The notes: generated by a model not told the origin, from the sequence alone. DNA of 64,000 nt from Arthrobacter sp. AZCC_0090 (GCF_014207375.1 NZ_JACHEE010000007.1:124001-188000), one strand, 5' to 3'. Positions 1 through 9,450 are shown, counted from the stretch's first letter. Program-made: numbers and translations.

Positions 1-2
1 GT

Positions 3-599
3 ACGCTCGCCCCGGCGGACGTGTCGGCGGACGCCTTCGACGACGCCGCGGTGCTCTGTCTCTGCCTGGAGGTCAGCCTCGAGACTGTCGAGGCTGCCGC
101 CAAAACAGCGCACGACGCCGGAGCAACCGTTCTGCTGAACCTCTCGCCCTACGCCGAGATTCCGCAAAGCCTTGCCGCCTTGAGCGATGTGCTGTTGGTC
201 AACGCCCACGAAGCCTCCATGTTCCTGGGCGACGCCGAGATGCCCCATCCGGGCGCGCACGCAAGCGCCTGGGAGCCTGTCCGAAGCCAGTTCGCCGAGC
301 GGGGATTGCAACGGGTATTGGTTACGCTCGGCTCCCATGGCTCGGTGGTGTTGGATTCGCTCGCCGCATCCGGGGAACAGATCTCCCGGATCGCGCCTAC
401 CAAGGTCAATGCCGTGGACACCACCGGCGCAGGAGACGCCTTCACCGGCGCCGTGGCTGCCCGCCTCGCCGCGGGTGAAACCCTGGCGGAAGCCGCGGCG
501 TTCGCATCGGTCGCCGCGGCGCTCGCCACCACGAAGAAGGGCACCCAAGCCGCCTACCCGGCCGCCGAGGAGGTCCTGGAGCACTTGCGGATTTCCTGA
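3..599 (+). CDS. PfkB-family carbohydrate kinase (ribokinase-like), 5' end missing
   Basis: This is the C-terminal part (198 codons) of a sugar kinase whose start lies left of the window; the frame is open from base 3. PfkB enzymes phosphorylate sugars such as ribose with ATP in the cytoplasm. The second PfkB signature, DTTGAGDAFTGA, with the catalytic Asp of GAGD, is present, preceded by the family's NxxE motif (VNAHEASMF). The GTG at 21 is internal to the domain and is not a credible start. A ribokinase is the best guess for the subfamily, but the sugar-binding N-terminus is not visible, so the substrate is open. The gene is followed by 115 bases holding a small inverted repeat (AGGTGCA/TGCACCT near 651-683). 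Confidence 0.85.
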   Translation, partial: TLAPADVSADAFDDAAVLCLCLEVSLETVEAAAKTAHDAGATVLLNLSPYAEIPQSLAALSDVLLVNAHEASMFLGDAEMPHPGAHASAWEPVRSQFAERGLQRVLVTLGSHGSVVLDSLAASGEQISRIAPTKVNAVDTTGAGDAFTGAVAARLAAGETLAEAAAFASVAAALATTKKGTQAAYPAAEEVLEHLRIS

Positions 600-714
600 C
601 CCGCAAGACGCCCGCAGGCGCCCGAGAGATCCCGGCAGGGAGCCCTCAGGCAGGTGCAGCAGACCACTTCCGTTGCACCTGTCCGCGCTGTCATCGCGGG
701 AGTAAGCTCACTCC

Positions 715-1674
715 ATGACCGCCGCCGTCAGCATTTCGGGGCTCGTGAAATCGTTCGGGCGGTTCAGGGCCCTGGACGGACTGGATCTCGAGGTCCGCGA
801 AGGCGAGGTCCATGGCTTTCTAGGGCCGAACGGCGCAGGCAAGTCGACAACGCTTCGTATTCTCCTCGGACTCCTCAGGGCCGACTCAGGCGCCGTAGAG
901 GTTCTTGGCGCGGACCCGTGGCGGGACGTCGTCGCACTGCATCGGCGCATTGCCTATGTGCCCGGGGACGTCAGCATCTGGCCCACCCTCACGGGCGGCG
1001 AAGCCATCGATCTTCTCGGCAGGCTGCGCGGCGGTTTGGATGAAAAGCGCCGCAAGGATCTCCTGGAAGCCCTCGATCTGGATCCTTCCAAACGCGGGCA
1101 CACCTATTCGAAGGGCAACCGGCAAAAAGTGGCCATCGTGGCGGCCTTGTCGTCCAACGCCGAGCTTTTGATCCTTGATGAACCCACTGCCGGCTTGGAT
1201 CCCCTGATGGAGGCTACTTTCCGGGAGGAAATCCACCGGGAACGCACCTTGGGACGTACAGTGCTTCTCTCCAGCCATATCCTCGCCGAGGTGGAGGCCC
1301 TGGCCGACCGTATCAGCATCATCCGCAAAGGCAAGGTCGTAGAGACGAACAGCCTTGAGGAGATGCGCCGCCTGACCCGTACCAACGTCTCGGCGACGCT
1401 CAGCGACGGCGCCGGCGTGCTAACTGCGCTGCCCGGAGTGACGGACCTCAGGGTCGAGGGAAACCGCGTGCATTTCAGCGTGGACGCAGAAACCCTTGGC
1501 GACGCCATGAGTGTGCTTGTCCGCCACGGAATGTCCGCACTGGCGGTCACACCTCCGAGCCTGGAGGACCTGTTCCTTCAGCACTACGGCGATCAACATG
1601 ACCCCGTGGCCGATGACGCGGACCGGCTGAACACATCGTTCTTCGGCAGGGGCGGCCGCAGGCGCGCGCAATGA
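715..1674 (+). CDS. ABC transporter ATP-binding protein (exporter type)
   Basis: A 319-residue nucleotide-binding subunit of an ABC exporter. It has the Walker A GPNGAGKST near residue 40, an ABC signature in the variant form YSKGNRQKVAI, Walker B LLILDEPTAGLD and the switch His in LLSSHIL. The C-terminal ~90 residues form the extension common in drug/antibiotic-type exporters. Its stop overlaps the start of the permease gene by four bases (ATGA), so the two are translationally coupled. The pair resembles bacterial exporters annotated as 'exporter of polyketide antibiotics'. The real cargo cannot be told from sequence, and no adjacent regulator was seen. Confidence 0.92.
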   Translation: MTAAVSISGLVKSFGRFRALDGLDLEVREGEVHGFLGPNGAGKSTTLRILLGLLRADSGAVEVLGADPWRDVVALHRRIAYVPGDVSIWPTLTGGEAIDLLGRLRGGLDEKRRKDLLEALDLDPSKRGHTYSKGNRQKVAIVAALSSNAELLILDEPTAGLDPLMEATFREEIHRERTLGRTVLLSSHILAEVEALADRISIIRKGKVVETNSLEEMRRLTRTNVSATLSDGAGVLTALPGVTDLRVEGNRVHFSVDAETLGDAMSVLVRHGMSALAVTPPSLEDLFLQHYGDQHDPVADDADRLNTSFFGRGGRRRAQ

Positions 1675-3263
1675 ACAGCGCATTCACGGGGACGTTACCC
1701 CTCCTGCGACACGCGATCCGTTTGGACCATTGGAAGCTGTTGCCTTGGTTTCTGGTCTTCGGGATCCTTCCGGTGCTTGTCTATTCGTTGTACGGCTCCC
1801 TTTTCCCTTCACCAATCGACGCCTTGGCGCTCCAGTCGAGCCTTTCCACCAACCCGGCTTTCTCCTTGCTCTTGGGTCCCGCAACGGATCTCAGCACCGC
1901 GATCGGCTTCACCACATGGCGGCTCCAGATGTTCGGCATGTTCTTCGCGGCCCTGATGGCGGTTCTCACCGTGACGCGGCATACCCGGGCAGCCGAAGAC
2001 TCAGGGCAGGCCGAACTGCTGGACTCCGGCGTCGTAGGCAGGCACGCAAGGCTGGCATCCGCAGTCCTTCTCGCCTGGCTTGCCTCTGCTGCAGTGGGCC
2101 TGCTGGTGGGTGCGACGCTGACGCTGGCTGGCGCGCCGTCGGCGTCGGCCTATTCCCTCGGGGGAGTGCTGGGTAGTACTGGAGTGGCCTTCGCCGGAGT
2201 CTCGGCAGTCACCGCGCAGCTAGGGTCGGCGGCCCGCGTCGCCAATACCCTCGCGGACACCGTGCTTGGCATCAGCTATCTTGTGCGCGGGTTGGGTGAC
2301 ACGCTCAATGACGCCAACTGGCTGCTTTGGGCCAGCCCAATGGGCTGGGCGGAGCACGTCCGTCCGGCGACCGACAACGACCCCAGGCCGATGATGCTTC
2401 TGGTTGGCGTCGGCGTGCTGCTGGTTGGCTTGGCCGCATGGCTGTCATCGCGGCGGGACTTTGGACTTGGCCTGATTCCGACCATGCCGGGTCCCGCACG
2501 GGGACGGGCGGGGATCTGGGGTCTGACCTCGCGACTGAACCGCCTGCCCTTCTGGAGCTGGGGGGTGAACCTGTTGGTACTTGGAACGGTGTTCGGCTTG
2601 GTCTCGGGAACCTTGAGCAGCGCTTTTGCCGGCAACCCGTTCGTCAGGCAGCTGATCGCGTTCCGAGTCACCACGGAGGAGCAACTGGTCTACGGGTTCG
2701 TTGAAGTCCTGGTGCTGATACTGGGAATCATCGGCGCGGTTTTGGGCATCCAGCTCGCCCTCCGTTTCTACGTGGAAGAAGAGGAGCGCAGGTCAGAGTG
2801 GGTATTGTCGGCCCCGCTGTCACGCCTGCGCCATGTCATACCGACGGCGGTCTTGTCCATCGTTGCTCCAGGGGTGGGAATGGTGGTTTGTTCCCTTGCC
2901 TTGGCCATCGCATCCAACGCTTCCGGCTCTCCGCTCGAGGTGGGCAAGGTGGTCCTGCAGGGCGCTGCGGAACTTCCGGCCATCTGGCTCGCCGTGGCAG
3001 TGGCCCTCGCCCTCATCGGACTCGCCCCCGGACTTCGGTCCTTGGCCTGGCTGCTCCTGGTTTACTGGCTGCCCCTGACGTTCTTCGGGCCCATACTGAA
3101 GGCCCCCGAATGGCTGATGAATACGAGCCCTTTCCATGTGGTGCCCCACGTTTTCTCCGCCGGAACGGACTGGTTGCCGGCGTGGTGGACCTTGGCGATC
3201 GCCGCCGTTCTGGTGGTTGCCGGGCTGGCGGGCTACCGCCGTCGTGATCTGGTGTGCACCTAA
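1671..3263 (+). CDS. ABC transporter permease (polyketide-antibiotic exporter type)
   Basis: A 530-residue integral membrane protein with about 12 hydrophobic segments arranged as two similar halves, the layout of single-chain ABC-2-type permeases. The central cytoplasmic stretch (near residue 365) carries the charged coupling-type sequence RFYVEEEERRSEW. It partners the ATPase encoded just upstream (four-base overlap) at the cytoplasmic membrane. Assignment to the antibiotic-exporter group rests on architecture and pairing; substrate is unknown. Confidence 0.88.
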   Translation: MNSAFTGTLPLLRHAIRLDHWKLLPWFLVFGILPVLVYSLYGSLFPSPIDALALQSSLSTNPAFSLLLGPATDLSTAIGFTTWRLQMFGMFFAALMAVLTVTRHTRAAEDSGQAELLDSGVVGRHARLASAVLLAWLASAAVGLLVGATLTLAGAPSASAYSLGGVLGSTGVAFAGVSAVTAQLGSAARVANTLADTVLGISYLVRGLGDTLNDANWLLWASPMGWAEHVRPATDNDPRPMMLLVGVGVLLVGLAAWLSSRRDFGLGLIPTMPGPARGRAGIWGLTSRLNRLPFWSWGVNLLVLGTVFGLVSGTLSSAFAGNPFVRQLIAFRVTTEEQLVYGFVEVLVLILGIIGAVLGIQLALRFYVEEEERRSEWVLSAPLSRLRHVIPTAVLSIVAPGVGMVVCSLALAIASNASGSPLEVGKVVLQGAAELPAIWLAVAVALALIGLAPGLRSLAWLLLVYWLPLTFFGPILKAPEWLMNTSPFHVVPHVFSAGTDWLPAWWTLAIAAVLVVAGLAGYRRRDLVCT

Positions 3264-3376
3264 GTCAGCCCCGGCGAGCACGTGCTTTTACCCCTCAACC
3301 AGCGACTTTACAAATTCCGCAAACTGCCGCCCCTTGTGACTAGCCAAGACGGGGTGGCATCCCCCATGCTTGCTCC

Positions 3377-3952
3377 ATGTACTCAGCGTCGAGCCCATAC
3401 CGCATCATCACCGTCTGCACGGGGAACATCTGCCGCTCGCCCATGGCTGAGCTGATGTTGACCGAAGCGTTCGACGCCGGAGGGTTGGGTGGGGCGGTTG
3501 TGGTGGACTCCGCGGGAACTACTTCATACGAGGCCGGCCACCCCATCGATCCACGCGCCGCCCGGGTCCTTTCAGCCCACCGCATCCGCTCTGAGACGCA
3601 CATTGCCAGGAGCTGGCGGCAGGAATGGTTCCAGGAGCGGGACCTGATCCTGGCGCTCGACGTGGACCACTACGGCTGGCTACACGAGGCCGCCCCGGAC
3701 TCACAAACCCTCGCCAAAATCCGGATGCTGCGCAGTTTCGACCCCTCGGTTGCGGGCCGGAGCACCCTGGATCTGGGCATCGAGGACCCCTGGTACGGCG
3801 GCCACCACGATTTCGACGTCACCTGGAACCTCATCAGGGCGGCCGTCCCGGGGATCGTCGCGCACACGCGGGCAGCCCTCGCCGCTGGCCATCAGGGCGC
3901 TGGGCAGCCGGGACGGGACTACGACCCACAGCAGGTACGCTCTATTTCATGA
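3377..3952 (+). CDS. Low-molecular-weight protein-tyrosine phosphatase
   Basis: A 191-residue cytoplasmic phosphatase. The P-loop CTGNICRS gives the catalytic Cys14-x5-Arg20, and the general acid is Asp137 in the EDPWYGG loop (family DP motif). The family hydrolyses phosphotyrosine or, in the related arsenate reductases, reduces arsenate; the DP loop and single active-site Cys arrangement favour the phosphatase. It is longer than the typical ~160 residues through a C-terminal tail. Its stop overlaps the next gene's ATG by four bases, so it is probably co-translated with the kinase/PabB fusion. That pairing has no obvious metabolic explanation. Confidence 0.9.
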   Translation: MYSASSPYRIITVCTGNICRSPMAELMLTEAFDAGGLGGAVVVDSAGTTSYEAGHPIDPRAARVLSAHRIRSETHIARSWRQEWFQERDLILALDVDHYGWLHEAAPDSQTLAKIRMLRSFDPSVAGRSTLDLGIEDPWYGGHHDFDVTWNLIRAAVPGIVAHTRAALAAGHQGAGQPGRDYDPQQVRSIS

Positions 3953-5976
3953 CCCCAGCACCCGTGATCATCGCCGTCGATGGCCGCTCCGGCGCCGGAA
4001 AGACCACGCTCGCCGTCGAACTTGCCGCTCGTCTCCGCGTGCATCACAAGGTATCGCTGTTCCATCTTGAGGACATTTATCCGGGCTGGAACGGCCTCGC
4101 CGCGGGCATCGAGCGGTACGTCACCACCGTCCTGGCTCCGCTGCGCAACGGCGACGCGGCCGAGTGGGTCAGCTGGGATTGGCAGAACCACTATGACGGC
4201 CGCAGCCACGTCACCCTGCCCGCCGAAATCGTCATTGTGGAGGGCGTCGGGGCCGCGGCCAGCGCCGCCCGTCCCATGCTGGATGCCGTGGTTTGGGTAG
4301 ACGCTCCCGACGACGAACGCAAGCACCGCGCATTGGCCAGGGACGGCAGCACTTACGAGCAATTCTGGGACAGCTGGGCATCCCAGGAAGACGAGTGGCT
4401 GGAGACCGATGACGTCCTCGAACACCTGGACATCAGGGTCCGGAACCGCGCGGACGGCAATGCGTCGGAAGACGTCCTCCAGGCGCTGAACTACCTCCCC
4501 TCGCTCTCCCCCGTGCTGGCCCCCGAACTCTCGGCACGCCGCGGTTTGAGTTTGAACTACGAGCGCCATGAGGGCGTGCTCGCGGATCCTGCCGCATTGT
4601 TTTCCGAGCTGTACGGCGGTTCGCCGCGGGCAGTGTGGCTGGATTCCTCCAATGCTTCGGGCGACAGCACGGCTCCGGGCGCAGATCGCCGCCGTTTTAG
4701 CATCATGGCCGACGATTCAGGGGCCTTCGGACAATGGGCAAGGCACTCCGATGGGGTAACCACTATCACGGCTGGCCAGGCATCCGTGGCTGCCGAAGGG
4801 CTGTTCTTCCGGTGGCTCAACTCGGTGTGGGGCCGTCGAACGCTCAAAGGCCCCGATGGCTACGAATGCGGCTTCACCCTCGGCTGGCTCGGCTACCTCG
4901 GGTACGAACTTAAGCGCGAGACCGGCGGGTCGAACGTACGCGCGCACACCCCCGACGCCCAATTGATCTTCGCCGGCCGCGCGGTGGTCCTCGACCACCA
5001 GAGTGGCGATGTCTGGGCCCTCACCCTTGATCCCGACGACGCCGAGTGGCTCGCCCGGGTGCGTCACGCCGTCGTGCGCTCTCCGCGAAAGGACGTACGC
5101 GCACCGGGAACGCCGCCGGTTCCGAGCTTTTCCAGCCGGGACACCGAGGACGAATACAAGCGCAAGATCACTGGCGCCCAAAACGAGATCGCCGAGGGCA
5201 ACACGTACGAGGTCTGCCTGACCACCACCGTGAGCGCCAAGGATCCAGGACTGGACCCATGGGAGAGCTACCTTGCGCTTCGTCATCGCAACCCGGCGCC
5301 GTTCGCGAGCTACTTGCGGTTCGGCGAGCTGACGGTGGCCAGCACCTCGCCCGAGCGTTTCCTTCGGATCACCTCCGATGGCGGTATGCGGGCCGAGCCG
5401 ATCAAGGGCACCAGGGCCCGGGCCAACGATCCCGTCATTGACGAAGCGCTGCGGCGAGGCCTTGAATCATCGCTCAAGGACCGTGCCGAGAACATCATGA
5501 TCGTGGACCTGCTCCGCAACGATTTGAGCCATTTCGCCGTGCCAGGATCCGTGACCGTCAGCCGGCTGTGCGCGGTGGAAAGCTACGCCACGGTGCACCA
5601 GATGGTGAGCACCATCGACGCCCAGCTGCGGCCGGGAGCCCCCCGCGCCGAGGCCGTGGCAGCTGCGTTCCCCGCCGGCTCCATGACGGGCGCCCCGAAG
5701 ATCAGCACCATGGACATCCTGGACGAACTGGAGTCAGGCCCGCGCGGGGTCTACTCCGGCGCCATCGGCTACTTCTCGCTCAACGCGGCAACGGACCTCG
5801 CCGTCGTGATCCGGACTTTGGTGATGGGTCCCGACGGCGACGGCGGACGCACGCTGAGTCTCGGCGTCGGAGGCGCCATCACGGCGGATTCCACGCCCCT
5901 GGAGGAGTACGAGGAAGTCCGGACCAAGGCATTCGGCGTGCTCTCGGCACTGGGCGCGGAGTTCCCCGAGGGCTGA
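3949..5976 (+). CDS. pabB: P-loop kinase-like domain fused to aminodeoxychorismate synthase component I (PabB)
   Basis: A 675-residue two-domain protein. Residues 1 to ~190 form a uridine-kinase-like P-loop NTPase (GRSGAGKT at 12-19) with a kinase-style lid region. From about residue 200 it is a chorismate-binding enzyme with PIKGT at 484-488, the lysine motif that marks aminodeoxychorismate synthase rather than anthranilate synthase, followed by RAENIMIVDLLRND and GSMTGAPK. PabB makes 4-amino-4-deoxychorismate from chorismate for folate synthesis. PabC is encoded at 13588, but no PabA glutaminase was seen. The start at 3949 is chosen because it overlaps the phosphatase stop (ATGA) and begins directly before the P-loop; the frame is open further upstream to 3625, inside the phosphatase gene. 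The kinase substrate is unknown. Confidence 0.88.
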   Translation: MTPAPVIIAVDGRSGAGKTTLAVELAARLRVHHKVSLFHLEDIYPGWNGLAAGIERYVTTVLAPLRNGDAAEWVSWDWQNHYDGRSHVTLPAEIVIVEGVGAAASAARPMLDAVVWVDAPDDERKHRALARDGSTYEQFWDSWASQEDEWLETDDVLEHLDIRVRNRADGNASEDVLQALNYLPSLSPVLAPELSARRGLSLNYERHEGVLADPAALFSELYGGSPRAVWLDSSNASGDSTAPGADRRRFSIMADDSGAFGQWARHSDGVTTITAGQASVAAEGLFFRWLNSVWGRRTLKGPDGYECGFTLGWLGYLGYELKRETGGSNVRAHTPDAQLIFAGRAVVLDHQSGDVWALTLDPDDAEWLARVRHAVVRSPRKDVRAPGTPPVPSFSSRDTEDEYKRKITGAQNEIAEGNTYEVCLTTTVSAKDPGLDPWESYLALRHRNPAPFASYLRFGELTVASTSPERFLRITSDGGMRAEPIKGTRARANDPVIDEALRRGLESSLKDRAENIMIVDLLRNDLSHFAVPGSVTVSRLCAVESYATVHQMVSTIDAQLRPGAPRAEAVAAAFPAGSMTGAPKISTMDILDELESGPRGVYSGAIGYFSLNAATDLAVVIRTLVMGPDGDGGRTLSLGVGGAITADSTPLEEYEEVRTKAFGVLSALGAEFPEG

Positions 5977-5978
5977 GT

Positions 5979-7559
5979 TTAGTCGTGCTCCTCCGTGCGG
6001 GCGCGGAGCGTCCGCGGGTCGTTGCGGGTGATTGTGTAGTAGATGACGCTGGCCAGGATGGCCCCCACGAACCATGAATACGGGCCCAGGCCCGAGCCGC
6101 CCGGGAGGAAGGTCTGCAGTGCAGGAACCAGCGCCATGAACCCGGCGACGACGGCGGCCGGAACCAGTGCGGCGATCGCTTTGAGGTTCCAGCCCTTTGT
6201 GTAGAAGTAGAGGCCTTTCTCATCCTCGTGGTACAGGTCCGAGACCTTGCAGCGCTGGTGCCGGATGCGGAAGAAGTCCGTGAAGATGACCCCGAACAGG
6301 GGACCGAGGAGCGCGCCGAGGCCACCCAGGAAGTACACGATGACCACGGGGCTGCTGAAGAGGTTCCACGGCAGGATCACGATCGCCAAGACGGCACTGA
6401 TCAGCCCACCGCGGCGGAAGTCGATCCGGTGCGGGGCCACGTTGGCGAGGTCGTAGGAAGCCGAGACAAAGTTTGCCACCACGTTGATGCCGATCGTGGC
6501 CACCACAAACGTGACGGCGGCGATGATGGTGATCCACGGATTCTTGATGGCTTGCACGATCGCGACGGGATCGGTGATGACCTTGAACATGTCCTGGCCC
6601 TGGTACTGGTCTGCAGTGAAGTAGGACGCCGCGCCGGCAGTGACCACCACCGTGACCAGAGCGAACGCGATGAAGTTCACGGGCAGTCCCCAGAAGTTTC
6701 CGCGCAAGATGGTTTTGCGATCCGGGGAGAACCGGGAGAAGTCGCAGAAGTTCAGGAGCAGCGCAGCAAAGTAGGTGACCGTCAGGGCAATGGCCGAGAA
6801 GAACTGGCTCAAGGCTGCCGCGCCATCCAGGGGTGCGACGCCTGGAATCGACAGGCTGAACTTGTCGCCCGCCTGCGTCAGGATGTAGACCGCCAGCGCG
6901 AACATGGCCACCCAAATGGCAGGACCCGCCCAGTCCTGGAACCTCCGGACCGTCTCCATGCCCCTGCGGATGACCAACAACTGGACCGCCCACAGGACCA
7001 GGAAGGCCGCCCAACCGAGCGGGGTCAGGCCAAGGATGCGTGGCACGTCCGGGCCGTCCAGGGAGGTCAGTTGCGGCCACACCGAGAACAGCAGCACCAG
7101 CACGGCTTCCGAGGCGAGCCACGTCTGGATGCCGTACCAGGCAATGGCGATGAGTGCCCTGATCAGGGCGGCGAGGTTGGCGCCGAAGAGGCCGAAGGAC
7201 ATCCGCGCCAGGACGGGATACGGGACGCCTGTCTTCTGCCCCGCTGTCCCGGCGAAGTTCATGAGGAAGTAGACCAGGGTGATGCCAAGGACGAGTGCCA
7301 GGAACACTTGCCAGCCCACCAAACCCGTGATGAAGAGTCCGGCGGCGAAGGTGTAGCCGGCGATGCTGTGGACGTCGCACATCCAGAGGGCGAAGAGGCT
7401 GCGAACCCTCCAGTTCCGCTGCCGGGCCGGGGCGAGGTCTTCGTTCCACAGCCGGTCGCTGACTACGCGGCCCTCGGCCAGGATCCGGACTTTCTCCGGG
7501 TGTTCAACACTTGGTTCGGGCGGTGCCTGCGGGACCGGGATTTCGTTTTTCCGCGCCAT
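5979..7559 (-). CDS. NCS1-family nucleobase:cation symporter
   Basis: A 526-residue polytopic membrane protein with about 12 transmembrane segments, of the purine-cytosine/uracil/allantoin/hydantoin permease (NCS1) family. Typical features are the N-terminal LWNEDLAPARQRNW segment, the first transmembrane stretch near FALWMCDVHSIAGYTF, and the NFCDFSRF region. It imports nucleobases or related compounds with Na+ or H+; the exact substrate is not deducible. The start at 7559 has AGGAGG four bases upstream; the frame extends to 7583 but that lacks a ribosome binding site. It converges on pabB with a two-base gap. Confidence 0.9.
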   Translation of the reverse strand: MARKNEIPVPQAPPEPSVEHPEKVRILAEGRVVSDRLWNEDLAPARQRNWRVRSLFALWMCDVHSIAGYTFAAGLFITGLVGWQVFLALVLGITLVYFLMNFAGTAGQKTGVPYPVLARMSFGLFGANLAALIRALIAIAWYGIQTWLASEAVLVLLFSVWPQLTSLDGPDVPRILGLTPLGWAAFLVLWAVQLLVIRRGMETVRRFQDWAGPAIWVAMFALAVYILTQAGDKFSLSIPGVAPLDGAAALSQFFSAIALTVTYFAALLLNFCDFSRFSPDRKTILRGNFWGLPVNFIAFALVTVVVTAGAASYFTADQYQGQDMFKVITDPVAIVQAIKNPWITIIAAVTFVVATIGINVVANFVSASYDLANVAPHRIDFRRGGLISAVLAIVILPWNLFSSPVVIVYFLGGLGALLGPLFGVIFTDFFRIRHQRCKVSDLYHEDEKGLYFYTKGWNLKAIAALVPAAVVAGFMALVPALQTFLPGGSGLGPYSWFVGAILASVIYYTITRNDPRTLRARTEEHD

Positions 7560-7721
7560 GATTCCTCCTAACACCGCTTCCAAACATGCTTGGAATTACA
7601 GAATCGCCCCATCGCGGCAGGAAGGAAAGACCCGACGGCGGTCGGGTGGCCGCTGAACTCGGCTAGTGCTGGCACGTCGTCGCGTTAGCATTGGTCCCAC
7701 TACGTCTTACCAGGAGGTTGC

Positions 7722-8186
7722 ATGCCGTACACCGTTGACTTCGGGAACGTCTCTACAGTCGGATTGGAGTCCTCTCCGGTCGCCGAGGCCCTCGCCGGGT
7801 TGCGCGCCAACGAGGCCCGCTATTACCGGAACAAGTACGACCACGTCTTCACGGTGAGCCCCGCGAGCGAGGTTCCGGAGGTGGTCGAGCGGGTGAGCCG
7901 GATACTCCGGGAGGAGCGTGACATCGTCATCGGGTCCCGGCCGCTAGAAGCGACCGCCTTCGAGGTTGACGGTTTGCGGATGGCCTACGTTTTCTACGAG
8001 TCGGGACTGTCGATCAATGTCATGTACAGCGTCGACGACGGCGGGAAGCGGGCGGTCGGATTCAAACTCGCCGACGGCATGGAGATTCCGGAAGAACTGG
8101 CGCCGCGCTTCAAGTTCGCCCGCCAGAAGTCGAAGCTGGCGGGCGTTATCCGCGGCTCCTACTTCGTGATCAAAGGCGAGTACTGA
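7722..8186 (+). CDS. Conserved-looking hypothetical protein, function unknown
   Basis: A 154-residue soluble protein I do not recognise. It starts at an ATG preceded by a strong AGGAGG (about 7711). There are no transmembrane segments or signal peptide. The composition is balanced, the central part is charged and helical (VVERVSRILREERD), and the C-terminus is basic (FKFARQKSKLAGVIRG). A good ribosome binding site and genome-like codon use argue for a real gene. It is monocistronic, between the NCS1 permease and the polymerase gene. Confidence 0.7.
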   Translation: MPYTVDFGNVSTVGLESSPVAEALAGLRANEARYYRNKYDHVFTVSPASEVPEVVERVSRILREERDIVIGSRPLEATAFEVDGLRMAYVFYESGLSINVMYSVDDGGKRAVGFKLADGMEIPEELAPRFKFARQKSKLAGVIRGSYFVIKGEY

Positions 8187-8284
8187 CCGCGCTCACCGCA
8201 TCTGAGCAGTGCCTTGCTGGTAAAGACCGGTGCCGTGCTGGCAAAGACCGACGCCGCGCTGGTAGAGGAAGGGCAGCGACGGCG

Positions 8285-9358
8285 TCACCAACCGCCACGC
8301 GTCGGCGTGTGTCCCTTCCGGGCATCGTCGGGCATTGCCATTTCGGCCCGCAGGCCTAGGAGTCGGATCGGACGGCCCTCTTCGATTCCGGCTGCGAGGT
8401 CCAAGGCCCGCGCGAGGATTTCGTTCCGGTCGAATGTCTCTGGAATCTTCCTCGCGTGGGTCGTGGTGAAGAACGGTGCGTACCGAACCTTGAGGGTCAG
8501 CCCAACCACGGGCCGTCCTTCGGCCACGACATCCTCCAGGACACGCGCTGTCAGCTCCTTCACGGCGTCGTCAATTTGGGCCGGCTCGGTCAGGTCCTGC
8601 TGGAAGGTGGTCTCCCGGCTATGCCCGCGGGCAACCCACGGGGTGTCGTCCACAACGCTGGCTCCGTCCCCGCGTCCGAGCTGCGCGTACCAAGGACCCA
8701 TCCTCGGGCCGAACTCCGGGACGAGGTCTTGGGGATCGGACGCGGCGAGCTCGGCGACTGTGTTGATCCCGAGTCTGGCCAGCCGGCCCGACACTCTAGC
8801 TCCGACGCCCCACAGGTCCTTGGTGGGCCGGCTGCCCATGACGTCGAGCCAGTTCCCGGCAGTGAGACGGAAGACCCCGGCTGGCTTGCCGAAACCGGTA
8901 GCGACCTTGGCCCGGACCATGGTGTCGCCGATGCCCACGCTGCAATGCAGCTGTGTCCGCTCCAGGACGGCGTCCTGCACCTCCCGGGCGTAGGCTTCCG
9001 GGTTCTCTGTCTCGATGCCTACAAACGCTTCATCCCAACCCAGCACCTGCACGGTTGCGCCGGGCTGCGCGCGCAGGGTGGCCATCACTGTTTCAGACGC
9101 CGCGAGGTAGGCCTCCTGATCGACGGGCAGGATCACGGCGTCGGGCACTTTCCGGGCCGCAACGCGTAGAGGCATTCCGGAACCCACACCGAACGCCCTG
9201 GCTTCGTAGGATGCGGTGGACACCACGGCCCGTTCCGTCGGGTCTCCCCGACCGCCGACAATGATCGGCTTGCCCGCAAGCTCCGGCCGCCGCAGCACCT
9301 CGACCGCCGCGATGAACTGGTCGAGATCAACGTGCAGCACCCACGGGATTCCGCTCAC
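8285..9358 (-). CDS. dinB: Y-family DNA polymerase IV, DinB2-like (no aromatic steric gate)
   Basis: A 357-residue translesion polymerase. Catalytic metal ligands are Asp11 (in HVDLDQF) and Asp109-Glu110 (LGWDEAF). The HhH region and little-finger domain follow, so it is full length. Two positions are unusual. The residue that is normally the aromatic steric gate (second F/Y of DxDxFF) is Ile16. The usual S-I-D-E motif reads G-W-D-E. Mycobacterial DinB2 likewise has a non-aromatic gate (Leu) and incorporates ribonucleotides, so this looks like its counterpart. There is no SOS box I could recognise in the 92 bases upstream, and the gene stands alone. Confidence 0.92.
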   Translation of the reverse strand: MSGIPWVLHVDLDQFIAAVEVLRRPELAGKPIIVGGRGDPTERAVVSTASYEARAFGVGSGMPLRVAARKVPDAVILPVDQEAYLAASETVMATLRAQPGATVQVLGWDEAFVGIETENPEAYAREVQDAVLERTQLHCSVGIGDTMVRAKVATGFGKPAGVFRLTAGNWLDVMGSRPTKDLWGVGARVSGRLARLGINTVAELAASDPQDLVPEFGPRMGPWYAQLGRGDGASVVDDTPWVARGHSRETTFQQDLTEPAQIDDAVKELTARVLEDVVAEGRPVVGLTLKVRYAPFFTTTHARKIPETFDRNEILARALDLAAGIEEGRPIRLLGLRAEMAMPDDARKGHTPTRGGW

Positions 9359-9450
9359 GCCACCAGTCTGCCTTAAACATCCCCAGCTAGCAGCGGTTCT
9401 CCACCGAACTTTGCCGCTGAGCCTCCAGCCTCCCGACGGCGGTCCTTACC

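Noticed and set aside
3625..3948. N-terminal extension of the kinase-PabB frame
   Set aside because: It overlaps the phosphatase gene out of frame; the ATGA overlap at 3949 gives a natural start right before the P-loop.
6228..7571. 447-codon plus-strand open frame
   Set aside because: It lies wholly opposite the NCS1 permease; its composition is the Arg/Asp/Gln-rich shadow of a membrane-protein gene.
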